Below are positions 8,878 through 17,534 of a stretch of DNA of 64,000 nt, in pieces (position 1 is the first letter of the stretch; every line of letters starts with the position of its first letter). Position numbers and translations under genes: made by a program. The DNA comes from an uncultured Alistipes sp. (GTDB taxonomy: Bacteria > Bacteroidota > Bacteroidia > Bacteroidales > Rikenellaceae): positions 1 to 64,000 of the forward strand of contig CALDPX010000008.1 in NCBI GenBank assembly GCA_937911745.1. Direction: 5' to 3'. Under the pieces are notes generated by a model. The model was not told the origin of the DNA and did not search any database. It was given only the letters and a program-made list of their open reading frames with translations.

Positions 8878-11800
8878 ATGAAACGACTATTGGTATTGAT
8901 TGCTACCCTTGTGGCTTGTAGCACATTGGCAGCACAAACCCACTCGATTGAGGGTACGGTTACGGACTCTTCGGACGGCTCGGCACTCATTGGAGTTACC
9001 GTAGCATTGGAGGGGACTTCCACCGTAACCATTACGGACTATTTGGGACACTATACCCTCTCGGTACCCTTTGTAGGAGGCGAGAGCCGCAAGGTTACCT
9101 TCTCTTATATGGGCTACAACGACAAGACTCTCACCGTAACCCCCTCCACCACTCGCTTGGACGTGAAGTTGGAGATGGGTGCCGATGTGATTGAGGATGT
9201 GGTTGTTGTGGGCTATGGTACGATGAAACGTAGCGACCTTACGGGTGCTGTGGCTTCGGTGGACTCCGAGGACTTGCAGCGCACTCCCGTTGCGACCATC
9301 GACCAAGCATTTGCTGGTCGTATTGCGGGCGTTACGGTCAACGCCTCAACAGGTCAGCCCGGTGCTGCTGCCGAGGTTAGAATTCGCGGTATCGGTACGG
9401 TCAACAACTCCGCACCTATCTATGTTGTCGATGGTGTGATTACCGAGGATATCGCCTTTCTCAATGCCAGCGACATCGCCTCTACGGAGGTGCTGAAAGA
9501 TGCTTCGAGTACGGCTATCTACGGTTCGCGAGGTGCAAATGGTGTGATTATCGTCACAACCAAGAACGGTGCTAAGGACCGCGTACCCCAAATCTCGCTG
9601 AGCGCATACGCAGGTGTGCAGAACCGCTGGAACAAACTCGACCTTATGGGGCGTGATGAGATGGCTGCAACACTCATCGCCATTGAGGGTGTTGCTTCGC
9701 AGCAGAATTTCTACAACAAACACGGCTTCTTGAAGTGGCTCAAAGCCTACCGCTTGGGTAAGTCGCCCTACTACCCCACCGACCTCGATTACTCAACCAT
9801 CGAGACCGATTGGCAGGATGCGGTATTCAAAGCCAACGCACCCATCCAGAACTACCACCTCTCGGTAGATGGCGGTAGCCAGAACAGCCAATACTCATTC
9901 AGCGCGGGCTACTTCACACAAGATGGTACGATTATAGGCTCCAACTACGAGCGTCTGACATTGCGCCTGAACTCTTCGTACAACCTGACCAAATGGCTCA
10001 AAGTTGGCGAGAGCATCTCGTTCATCTCATCCTCTTCGCGCTGGGCGATGAACAACTCTTCGAGTGCGGGTGCTTCGATTCTCTCGGCAGCCCTTGCGAT
10101 GGCTCCCTGGGACCCCACACACTACCCCGAGGGCTCGGTCAACATCAATGGCGAGGACCTGAGCGGTCAGATTGCCGCAGGCTCGAACTTCAAGAACGTA
10201 ACAAACCCCTTCTCGATGGTGGAGCATACCCATCCCAACAACCAAGACCAACGCTTGTTGGGTAACATCTACTTGGAGGCTACGCTTCTTAAAGGACTCA
10301 CGCTGCGCTCTTCGATAAGCATCGACCAGACCACCAGCCTCAACCGCTCCTTCAAAGACAAATATCTCCACTCGGACTACGACAAGATGGACAAAAACTT
10401 CCTCTCGTCGTCGATTGGTATGGGGCGCACGATGTTCTACGAGAATACACTCAACTACGCTTGGGAGCGTGACGAGCACCGCTTTACCGCAATGGTCGGT
10501 CAGACCACCGAGGAGTACACCTACTACTCGATTGGTGGTGCAGGTGCTTCGATTACCAACCCCAGCGAGAACAACTGGTACCTGAACCAGACCACCGAGG
10601 ATAAGACCGAATCGGGCGACTCGGTGGCGCGCACAAGGCGTTTCTCGCTGCTCGGCAGGTTGTTCTACAACTACGCCGACCGCTATATGGCAACCATCAA
10701 CTTCCGTGCTGATGCCTCCTCGAAATTCCCCGAACACCTTTGGGGCTACTTCCCCTCTATGGCGTTTGCTTGGAGGCTCTCGGAGGAGGAATTTATGGAG
10801 AATGTGGATGCTTTCGACAACCTCAAACTGCGCTTTGGCTGGGGACGCATCGGTAACGATAAAATTGCCGAGGGCGCCTTCACTCAGACCGTTCATCAGG
10901 ACCACCTGACCTTCACGGGCTATCCTTTCGGCACTACGGGCGAACTCGCAACGGGTGCAACAGTCCTCACCTATGTAAATAGTGGCGGCAAGTGGGAAAC
11001 AACAGAACAGATTAACCTCGGTGTGGATTTCAGCCTTTGGAACAATAAGTTCTATGGTACGATTGACCTCTTCGAGCGCAACACCTACGATATGCTCCTC
11101 TCGGTTACCGCTCCCGCACACGTTGGCAACCGCTACTCGCCTACGGCAAACGTGGGTACGGTGCAAAATAGGGGTATTGAGCTTACTTTGGGGCACAGTG
11201 GCACCATCGGCAACGGTTGGGAGTACGATGTGAACATCAACGGCTCGGTAATCTCCAACGAGCTGACCAAACTCAATGGTGGCGAGAGGGTTTATGGTGC
11301 CTACACCATTTGTGACGAGGGACTGCCCCTCTACTCCTTCTGGGGCTACGAATACGAGGGTATCTACCAGAGCGACGAGGAGGTTTCGGAACACCAATGG
11401 GGTGTTGCTACCCCCACCGAACATTGGGGCGATGCACGCTACAAAGACCAAAACAACGATGGTATAATCAACGACGAGGACCTTACCGCTATCGGCAACG
11501 CCTTCCCCTGGCTGACCTATGGTGCCAACTTCTCGCTCCGCAAGAGCGGTTGGGATGTAAGCCTCTTCTTCCAGGGTGTCTATGGCAACCAAATCTACAA
11601 TGCCGTAAGGTTGCGCACCGAGGGTGCAGGTGTGGAATCTACGCTGAGCACCACAATGCGTGATGTTTGGACCAAGAGCAACACCAACGGTACCATCCCC
11701 AATGCCGGTCCTTCGGGCTCTTCGCGCAACAAGGAGTCTTCGAGCCGCTTTGTGGAGGACGGCAGCTACCTGAGGCTCAAAAACCTCCAAGTGGGCTACA

Positions 11801-11982
11801 CCCTGCCTCAGGGCTTCTCGAAGAAGATTGGCATTTCGAGTTGCAGGCTCTATGTTACTATGGGCAACCTGCTGACCTTTACCAACTATACGGGCTATGA
11901 CCCCGAGGTGGGTGGCGGTGTTGATTGGGGCAACTACCCCCAATCGCGCACAATCACTTTTGGTACAAACATCAACTTCTAA
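8878..11982 (+). CDS. SusC/RagA-type TonB-dependent outer-membrane transporter (beta-glucan locus)
   Basis: 1034 residues. Sec signal ending LAAQ, a carboxypeptidase-regulatory-like domain (SIEGTVTDSSDGSALIGVTV), then the plug beginning EDVVVVGYGTMKRSDLTGAV with the RIRGIGTVNNSAPIYVVDG motif, and a 22-strand barrel ending in a C-terminal Phe (FGTNINF). SusC proteins import oligosaccharides captured by the paired SusD, powered by TonB. SusD begins 18 bp later. Length and motif order are normal for the family. Confidence 0.93.
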   Translation: MKRLLVLIATLVACSTLAAQTHSIEGTVTDSSDGSALIGVTVALEGTSTVTITDYLGHYTLSVPFVGGESRKVTFSYMGYNDKTLTVTPSTTRLDVKLEMGADVIEDVVVVGYGTMKRSDLTGAVASVDSEDLQRTPVATIDQAFAGRIAGVTVNASTGQPGAAAEVRIRGIGTVNNSAPIYVVDGVITEDIAFLNASDIASTEVLKDASSTAIYGSRGANGVIIVTTKNGAKDRVPQISLSAYAGVQNRWNKLDLMGRDEMAATLIAIEGVASQQNFYNKHGFLKWLKAYRLGKSPYYPTDLDYSTIETDWQDAVFKANAPIQNYHLSVDGGSQNSQYSFSAGYFTQDGTIIGSNYERLTLRLNSSYNLTKWLKVGESISFISSSSRWAMNNSSSAGASILSAALAMAPWDPTHYPEGSVNINGEDLSGQIAAGSNFKNVTNPFSMVEHTHPNNQDQRLLGNIYLEATLLKGLTLRSSISIDQTTSLNRSFKDKYLHSDYDKMDKNFLSSSIGMGRTMFYENTLNYAWERDEHRFTAMVGQTTEEYTYYSIGGAGASITNPSENNWYLNQTTEDKTESGDSVARTRRFSLLGRLFYNYADRYMATINFRADASSKFPEHLWGYFPSMAFAWRLSEEEFMENVDAFDNLKLRFGWGRIGNDKIAEGAFTQTVHQDHLTFTGYPFGTTGELATGATVLTYVNSGGKWETTEQINLGVDFSLWNNKFYGTIDLFERNTYDMLLSVTAPAHVGNRYSPTANVGTVQNRGIELTLGHSGTIGNGWEYDVNINGSVISNELTKLNGGERVYGAYTICDEGLPLYSFWGYEYEGIYQSDEEVSEHQWGVATPTEHWGDARYKDQNNDGIINDEDLTAIGNAFPWLTYGANFSLRKSGWDVSLFFQGVYGNQIYNAVRLRTEGAGVESTLSTTMRDVWTKSNTNGTIPNAGPSGSSRNKESSSRFVEDGSYLRLKNLQVGYTLPQGFSKKIGISSCRLYVTMGNLLTFTNYTGYDPEVGGGVDWGNYPQSRTITFGTNINF

Positions 11983-12000
11983 AATTGCGTGCAGAGGACT

Positions 12001-13551
12001 ATGAAAAAGACCTTATATATTATAATGGTGGTTGCTATGGCAACCGTGCTTTCGGGTTGTAACGATTGGCTCCGCGAGGAGGCTCCGGGCAGCACCAAAC
12101 TCGAAGATTTCTTTACGAGTGGCACCACAGCTTTGCAGTCGGTCAATGCCTGCTACACACCTCTGATGTGGGAGTTGCAGGGCACCTACTTCTCGGAGTG
12201 GTTTGTGGGCGATATTGCCTCGGACGATGCCGTAAAGGGTGGCGAGCACGTGCTCGATATGGCTGCTGCATACGACATCGAGAACTTCAAGACCGTAGCG
12301 AGCAACGAACTACTGCTGCAATACTACCGCGCACAGTATCAGGGTATTGCAAGGTGCAACTTCTCGCTCTCGAATGTTCCCGACATGCCCGTAGATACGA
12401 TTATGACCGCACCTCTGAAAGACCGCTACGTTGGCGAGGCTAAGTTCCTGAGGGCATACTACTACTTCCGCCTTGTGAGGATGTTTGGTGGCGTGCCTAA
12501 GGTCGATTTTGTTGTCGACTCTTCGGACAAATGGAAACAGCCCCGCGCAACTGCTGAGGATATCTACGCACTCATACTTAGCGACTTGGAGGATGCCGAG
12601 CAGAAACTGCAACTCAAAAGCGAGATGGCTCCCGAGGACCTCGGCAGGGCTACCAAAGGCGCAGCGCAGGCTATGCTTATGAAGGTTAACCTCTATATGA
12701 AAAACTACGACGAGGCACGTCAGTGGGGCGAGAAGGTTATCGCAAGTGGCGAGTACGACCTCAACGCCGACTACTACACCAACTTCCTCATCGAGGGCGA
12801 GAATGGCATTGAGTCTGTTTTTGAGGTGCAGTACGTTGACGACCCCACGAGCGACTACGGCGAGGGCAACGGCTTCTCGCGCGGCACCTTCACGACCATT
12901 CTCACACGCTCACGCTCCACAACCCTCACGGGTGGCAAGGCAGGCTGGGGCTTCAACAAACCCTCGCAAGACCTCTATGACGAGTACGAGGAGGGCGACC
13001 CCCGTAGGGACCTTACTATCATCAACCCCACCGACGCCCAAATCGAAAACCGCGAGCAGGAGATTCCCCTGGGTTGTCGCTACCTCAACCGCAAATATGC
13101 CAACCTCGATGCTTCGGGCAGCTACCTCGCACTCTCTCACCAGAGTCGTGGCGAGCAGAACCGCAGGGAGATACGCTACTCGGATGTTCTGCTGATGTAT
13201 GCCGAGGCGTGCTTGGAGAGCGGTGTGGACCTCGACAAAGGCAAGGAGGCACTCAATAGGGTGCGCTCGCGCGTGGGCTTGGGCGAGGTGGAACTCACCG
13301 AGGAGAACTTGCGCCACGAGCGTAGGGTGGAACTCGCAATGGAGGGACACCGCTGGTTCGACCTCTGTCGCTGGGGTATTGCAGGCGAGGTTATGAACGC
13401 TTATAGAGTGAAATATGGAGCCGACAACGCTAATGGCAACATCGAGGGTAGCCATATGGAGCCCTTCGTGGTGGGCAAACACGAACTGATGCCCATCCCT
13501 GCCGAAGAGGTAAGGCTCGGCGGACTCTCGCAGAACGAGGGATATTATTAG
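12001..13551 (+). CDS. SusD/RagB-type glycan-binding lipoprotein (beta-glucan locus)
   Basis: 516 residues from the chosen start MKKTLYI; an in-frame ATG 12 bp upstream is less likely because the lipoprotein signal (ATVLSGC) is best placed here. The body shows SusD hallmarks: an early NAC-like segment (SVNACYTPLMWEL), FLRAYYYFRLVRMFGGVP, and the C-terminal ERRVELAMEGHRWFDLCRWG. SusD caps the SusC barrel and hands over glycan. It sits in SusC-SusD order with an 18-bp gap. Confidence 0.93.
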   Translation: MKKTLYIIMVVAMATVLSGCNDWLREEAPGSTKLEDFFTSGTTALQSVNACYTPLMWELQGTYFSEWFVGDIASDDAVKGGEHVLDMAAAYDIENFKTVASNELLLQYYRAQYQGIARCNFSLSNVPDMPVDTIMTAPLKDRYVGEAKFLRAYYYFRLVRMFGGVPKVDFVVDSSDKWKQPRATAEDIYALILSDLEDAEQKLQLKSEMAPEDLGRATKGAAQAMLMKVNLYMKNYDEARQWGEKVIASGEYDLNADYYTNFLIEGENGIESVFEVQYVDDPTSDYGEGNGFSRGTFTTILTRSRSTTLTGGKAGWGFNKPSQDLYDEYEEGDPRRDLTIINPTDAQIENREQEIPLGCRYLNRKYANLDASGSYLALSHQSRGEQNRREIRYSDVLLMYAEACLESGVDLDKGKEALNRVRSRVGLGEVELTEENLRHERRVELAMEGHRWFDLCRWGIAGEVMNAYRVKYGADNANGNIEGSHMEPFVVGKHELMPIPAEEVRLGGLSQNEGYY

Positions 13552-13556
13552 AATGC

Positions 13557-13652
13557 AAAATTCAAAATTCAAAATTCAAAATTGAAAGTTGAAACAATCC
13601 CTCATCTCTCATAAGCCTTAGGACTCTTGACGTTAGACATTAGACATTAGAC
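13557..13652. repeat. Heptamer tandem repeats (AATTCAA then GTTAGAC types)
   Basis: 13557-13596 is a 7-bp tandem repeat (ATTCAAA units drifting to GTTGAAA). 13629-13652 is another 7-bp array (GTTAGAC/ATTAGAC). The linking text TAAGCCTTAGGACT recurs, with one change, between equivalent arrays at 37318-37398. Confidence 0.85.
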
Positions 13653-13697
13653 AAACAATTACTTATACATTAACCTATTAAAAACACACAAAACACT

Positions 13698-14489
13698 ATG
13701 AAAAAATTTCTTAGCATTTTCGCAGCAGTAGCAATGACTTTTGCTATGGCTTCGTGTGAGGAGCCCGTAGAGGAGCCCAACAACAATGGTGGCGGCAACA
13801 ACACTGAGCAGCCCGGCGGTAACGAGGGTGGCGGCAACACCGAGCAGCCTGGTGGCAACGAGGGTGGTGGCTCTGCCGACAGTGCCTACGCTTGCCTCAA
13901 CGGTAGCGACTACTATGTAATCGTTCTTGGCGAGACCTACTTCCAGCAGATTGCAAGCAGGGTTAAAGCGGACTTCCGTCCCGATGATACTACCAAATTC
14001 TTGTATGTATGGCCCGACGGCTCCAGCTACAACGCTGGCACCTGCTCTGGTCCTAACGTATTTGGCGATGTAGAGGATTGGACTGCACTCGTTACCGGTA
14101 GCATTGGTTGGACCGGTATGGGTTACTTCGTTCCCAACTCCTACTTGCAGGCTCTTACCGACATCACTCTCAACCCCAACGAGTATGTTCTCCACGTTGC
14201 AATGAAGAGCCAAGATGACGCTGTTCATGAGTTTATCTTCTACAGTTTCATTGGCGACACAGGGTATAAAGTGCTGTTAGGTGATGAGAATAGCACCTAT
14301 GGTTTCAAACGCGATGGCGAGTGGTACGAGATTGAAATTCCTCTGACTGCTTGGACAAATCAGGGTCTTCTCTGGAACCCCAGCAACTATCCTGCTGACG
14401 GTGGCAACGTATTGGGCGTGACCAGCGGTCTTGTTGCAGGCAAGCACCTCAACCTCGATGCTTGCTTCATCTACAAACCCGCAAAATAA
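13698..14489 (+). CDS. SusE-position surface lipoprotein, putative glycan-binding
   Basis: 263 residues. The signal ends FAMASC, followed by EEPVEEP and a Gly/Asn/Gln/Glu tether containing a duplicated EQPGGNEGGG unit. The remaining ~200 residues are rich in aromatics (DYYVIVLG, WPDGSSYNAG, DWTALVTGSIGW) and predicted beta. I do not recognise a named family. The position directly after SusD and the acidic, flexible tether are typical of surface glycan-binding proteins, so beta-glucan binding is inferred from place and architecture only. Confidence 0.6.
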   Translation: MKKFLSIFAAVAMTFAMASCEEPVEEPNNNGGGNNTEQPGGNEGGGNTEQPGGNEGGGSADSAYACLNGSDYYVIVLGETYFQQIASRVKADFRPDDTTKFLYVWPDGSSYNAGTCSGPNVFGDVEDWTALVTGSIGWTGMGYFVPNSYLQALTDITLNPNEYVLHVAMKSQDDAVHEFIFYSFIGDTGYKVLLGDENSTYGFKRDGEWYEIEIPLTAWTNQGLLWNPSNYPADGGNVLGVTSGLVAGKHLNLDACFIYKPAK

Positions 14490-14497
14490 GGGTAACA

Positions 14498-14540
14498 AAC
14501 TTTTGGGGATAGAGATTTAGTCTATCTCCCAAAAACTTAG
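14498..14540 (+). other. Intra-operon hairpin between the SusE-like and GH16 genes
   Basis: Imperfect inverted repeat with arms around 14498-14513 and 14521-14538 (ATAGA/TCTAT plus GGGG/TCCC and TTTT/AAAA). No T run follows, so mRNA stabilisation or partial attenuation is more likely than full termination. Confidence 0.45.
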
Positions 14541-14610
14541 GCTCGGAGGGTTTGAATGTACCCTTCGGGTCACAACAAAAAAAAGAGTAATTAAACAAGG
14601 AATACAGAGT

Positions 14611-15627
14611 ATGATAAAGAAAACTGCATTTGTCATTATGCTCGTGGTAGCAATGACTGCTTGTGGCGAACTTTCGTTTAACACCAACCCCGGAGGTGGC
14701 AACAACACCGAAAATGAGGGTGGTAATAACAATGAAAGCGAGGGTGGTGGCGAGAACAATGGTGACAGCACCACTCCCGACACACCCACCTATCCCGCAC
14801 AAGAGGGCTCGGGCGAGAGCAACGGATACAAACTCGTATGGCAGGATCTCTTCGATGGCGAGGTGCTCGATGAGAGCGTGTGGAACATCGAGGTAAACGG
14901 CAATGGTGGCGGCAACAACGAGTCGCAGTACTACCGCCGCGAGAACGTGAGCATCTCCAAGGAGCCTACAAGCGGCAGAAGTTGTCTGACACTCACCGCA
15001 CGCCGCGAGTCCTATGGTGGCAAGCCCTTCACATCGGGCAGAGTGAACTCGATGGGCAAAAAGTACTTCACGCACGGCAAGGTGGAGGCTTATGTATGCC
15101 TTCCCAAGACCGCCAATGGCTTGTGGCCCGCATTCTGGATGATGGGCAACGACTATCCCGAGGTTGGCTGGCCCCGCTGTGGCGAGATAGACATCCTCGA
15201 AATGGGTAACGCTCAGGGTATCGCCTCGGGCACTCAGGAGACCTTTATGAATGGTGCGTGCCACTGGGGATTCTACAAAAACGGTGCTTATCCCAACTAT
15301 GGCAAGCACTCCAACGCCCCCTACTCGGTGCAGGATGGCGAGTTCCACCTCTTCACGCTCGTGTGGGACGAAACGATGATTCGTATGTATCTCGACTTAG
15401 ACAAGTACCCCAACGTGAAGCCCTACTACGAGATGGGCATTGAGGGTACGGATGACGAGTGGGCAACGGGGCTTTACTTCCACCACGACCACTTCATCCT
15501 CTTCAACCTCGCTGTGGGCGGACACTTCACAGGCATTGTGAACAACCCCGCAGGCATTACGGCACTCCCTGCCGAGGGCTCCGAGGCGAAGATGTATGTA
15601 GATTTTGTGAAAGTTTATCAGAAATAG
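14611..15627 (+). CDS. GH16 endo-beta-1,3-glucanase (laminarinase-type) lipoprotein
   Basis: 338 residues. Lipoprotein signal ending VAMTAC, then an Asn/Gly/Glu tether (residues about 20-60) and a GH16 jelly roll. The catalytic motif ExDxxE appears as GEIDILEMG near residue 191: first Glu nucleophile, last Glu acid/base. LWPAFWMMGND and FHLFTLVWDETMIRMYLD are standard GH16 laminarinase segments. It should cut internal beta-1,3 (or mixed) glucan at the cell surface. GH128 follows 12 bp later. Confidence 0.9.
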   Translation: MIKKTAFVIMLVVAMTACGELSFNTNPGGGNNTENEGGNNNESEGGGENNGDSTTPDTPTYPAQEGSGESNGYKLVWQDLFDGEVLDESVWNIEVNGNGGGNNESQYYRRENVSISKEPTSGRSCLTLTARRESYGGKPFTSGRVNSMGKKYFTHGKVEAYVCLPKTANGLWPAFWMMGNDYPEVGWPRCGEIDILEMGNAQGIASGTQETFMNGACHWGFYKNGAYPNYGKHSNAPYSVQDGEFHLFTLVWDETMIRMYLDLDKYPNVKPYYEMGIEGTDDEWATGLYFHHDHFILFNLAVGGHFTGIVNNPAGITALPAEGSEAKMYVDFVKVYQK

Positions 15628-15639
15628 CACATAGCGACT

Positions 15640-17298
15640 ATGAACAGACCAAAGATTTTTATTGCAGCCCTTGCGGCAGTGATGATGGCGGGGTGCGATA
15701 TGTTCCCCACCCCCACACCAAATGACAAGAGTGGTGTGAAGGCTACTTTGAGTGACGTATATTCCGACATCATCCCTACGACAGGTGCGGAGAGAATCAA
15801 TTTAGCCTCTCTAAGTTTGGTTGTAGATGGCAATCGGGTAACTGATTTGTCGCAATACAGCTCACACTGCACTGTAAACGTCGGTGGTGTAGAGGTTATT
15901 GGGCAAGCCCGAGATGTCGCAGTATCCGCCAATGGTATCATCTCTGCCACTATCCCCGTAAACAATAGTGCCTCTGAGAGGGTACACACAATCTCTATTT
16001 TGGATAAAAACTCCAATGTTCTTGCAACTGCAAGCGTCACACAAGACAAAGGCGACGGTAGCGAAGACCTCACTATGGAGTATGTGGTGCACCAGAGGCG
16101 TAGCGCAAAGAGGGGTCTTAGCGGTCATCCGCAAATCGAGAGCGACATCACAATGATTGCCCCAGGCGTAAGTTGGGTTTACAATTGGGGCGCAACGGCA
16201 CCCTTCCCCGAGTTGATGCAGCAGGGCAATATGCTCTTCCTCCCTATGGCGTGGAATGCCAACTTTGGTGCCGACCAGATGAGGGCTTACAAGGCTGCTA
16301 ACCCCTCGGCAGAGTACATACTTGCCTACAACGAGCCCAACCTTACCGACCAAGCCAATATGACTCCCGAGGTAGCGGCTTCACATTGGGGCGCACTCAA
16401 AGCGGTGGCTCAGGAGTTGGGTATGAAACTCATCTCGCCCGCTGTGAACTACGGCACATTGGCAGGTTATAGCGACCCCACAAAGTGGCTCGATGAATTC
16501 TTCGCCTGTGAGGGCGTGAGTCTTGACGATGTGGCAGGTATCGCCGTACACTGCTATATGCCCTCGGGCGAGAGCCTCAAATCGTTCATCCGCAAGTTCG
16601 ACAAGTATGGCAAACCCGTCTATATGACCGAATTTTGCCACGCCAACAACACCATCACCAACAACGAGGCAACCCAGCAGAACTATATGTCGGACGTGCT
16701 GAACTATATGGAGTGTGACGACAAGGTGGGCGGCTATGCGTGGTTTATGCTGCGCGGCTCGGGCGACTGGAAAGCCATCAGCCTTGTGAACTCCTCCGCC
16801 AAGGAGCCCGCGCTGACCGACCTCGGCAAGGAGTATGTATGGTTCTCCTCGTTCGACAAGGAGTGCTACTACCCCACCGAGGAGGCATTCCCCGCAGCGC
16901 ACTACCGCTCCAACAATGCCGAGGAGGTTGCCGAGGGTACGGAGTGGAAAAATGCGCCCAAAATCAAGGCTTCGACCGACACTACGGGCGAGGTTATGCT
17001 GACCGACTTTTACAGCACCGAGATGTGGGTTGAGTATGGCGTGGAGGTCGAGAAGGCTGGCGAGTACGAACTCTTGGTTCGCTACTCCACCTTTATGGAC
17101 TCCACCTACAAGTTCACCATAGACGGCAACGAGGTGGAGCACACCTTTGCTGGGTGCTACGAGCTGGGCGGCACAGAGGTGTGGAAGACCACCCGCGTGG
17201 AGCCTCTTACCCTCTCGGAGGGCAAACACACGCTGCGTATGTCGCTCACCCAAGGCAGGGGCAGTTTCAACTGGATGTGCCTGCGCAAAGTAAAGTAA
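15640..17298 (+). CDS. GH128-type endo-beta-1,3-glucanase lipoprotein with BACON-like N-domain
   Basis: 552 residues. Signal ending VMMAGC. Residues about 32-140 form a beta domain beginning VKATLSDVY; the BACON lipoprotein at 17535 contains a clear relative (VATLNDVY). Residues about 150-410 resemble the Asl1/GH128 catalytic core: YNWGATAPFPE, the acid/base motif YNEPNL near residue 229, and the nucleophile Glu in VYMTEFC near residue 328. The C-terminal ~140 residues resemble a CBM6-type domain. GH128 enzymes cut beta-1,3-glucan, matching GH16 next door. Family call rests on motifs and context. Confidence 0.8.
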   Translation: MNRPKIFIAALAAVMMAGCDMFPTPTPNDKSGVKATLSDVYSDIIPTTGAERINLASLSLVVDGNRVTDLSQYSSHCTVNVGGVEVIGQARDVAVSANGIISATIPVNNSASERVHTISILDKNSNVLATASVTQDKGDGSEDLTMEYVVHQRRSAKRGLSGHPQIESDITMIAPGVSWVYNWGATAPFPELMQQGNMLFLPMAWNANFGADQMRAYKAANPSAEYILAYNEPNLTDQANMTPEVAASHWGALKAVAQELGMKLISPAVNYGTLAGYSDPTKWLDEFFACEGVSLDDVAGIAVHCYMPSGESLKSFIRKFDKYGKPVYMTEFCHANNTITNNEATQQNYMSDVLNYMECDDKVGGYAWFMLRGSGDWKAISLVNSSAKEPALTDLGKEYVWFSSFDKECYYPTEEAFPAAHYRSNNAEEVAEGTEWKNAPKIKASTDTTGEVMLTDFYSTEMWVEYGVEVEKAGEYELLVRYSTFMDSTYKFTIDGNEVEHTFAGCYELGGTEVWKTTRVEPLTLSEGKHTLRMSLTQGRGSFNWMCLRKVK

Positions 17299-17346
17299 GA
17301 GATTATCAACCAAACATTAATTAACCAATAAACACAATCTATTTCA

Positions 17347-17499
17347 ATGAAAAAGCAAACTTACACCAGTCCGGAGATTGTCGAGATGCAATGCTCCGTC
17401 GAGAATGGAATCGCTGTGAGCGGTGCCACACTCTGGTACGAACAGGGCGGTCAAGGCGACTTCAACTACACCGTAACCGAAGATGACCAATGGGGTTAA
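17347..17499 (+). CDS. Small 50-residue peptide, unknown function
   Basis: A short reading frame begins MKKQTYTSPEIVEMQCSVEN, passes GIAVSGATLWY and ends in EDDQWG followed by TAA. It lies 48 bp after the GH128 stop and 35 bp before the next lipoprotein start, in the same operon orientation. The pattern MKKxYxxPxI, a central hydrophobic-Ser-Gly and an acidic aromatic end resembles short proteins I recall beside fimbrillin or BACON genes in other Bacteroidales (not checked). It has no clear signal peptide and one Cys (residue 16). Function unknown. Confidence 0.7.
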   Translation: MKKQTYTSPEIVEMQCSVENGIAVSGATLWYEQGGQGDFNYTVTEDDQWG

Positions 17500-17534
17500 A
17501 CCAAACCACTGTTAAATTAAAACTAAAAAAGACT

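Noticed and set aside
10027..11943. Long minus-strand reading frame opposite susC (638 codons), with similar ones at 7330-8784, 17970-19622, 38649-40079 and 60693-62252
   Set aside because: They lie wholly opposite genes with clear families, have no recognisable domains, and arise from codon bias that suppresses stops on the reverse frame.
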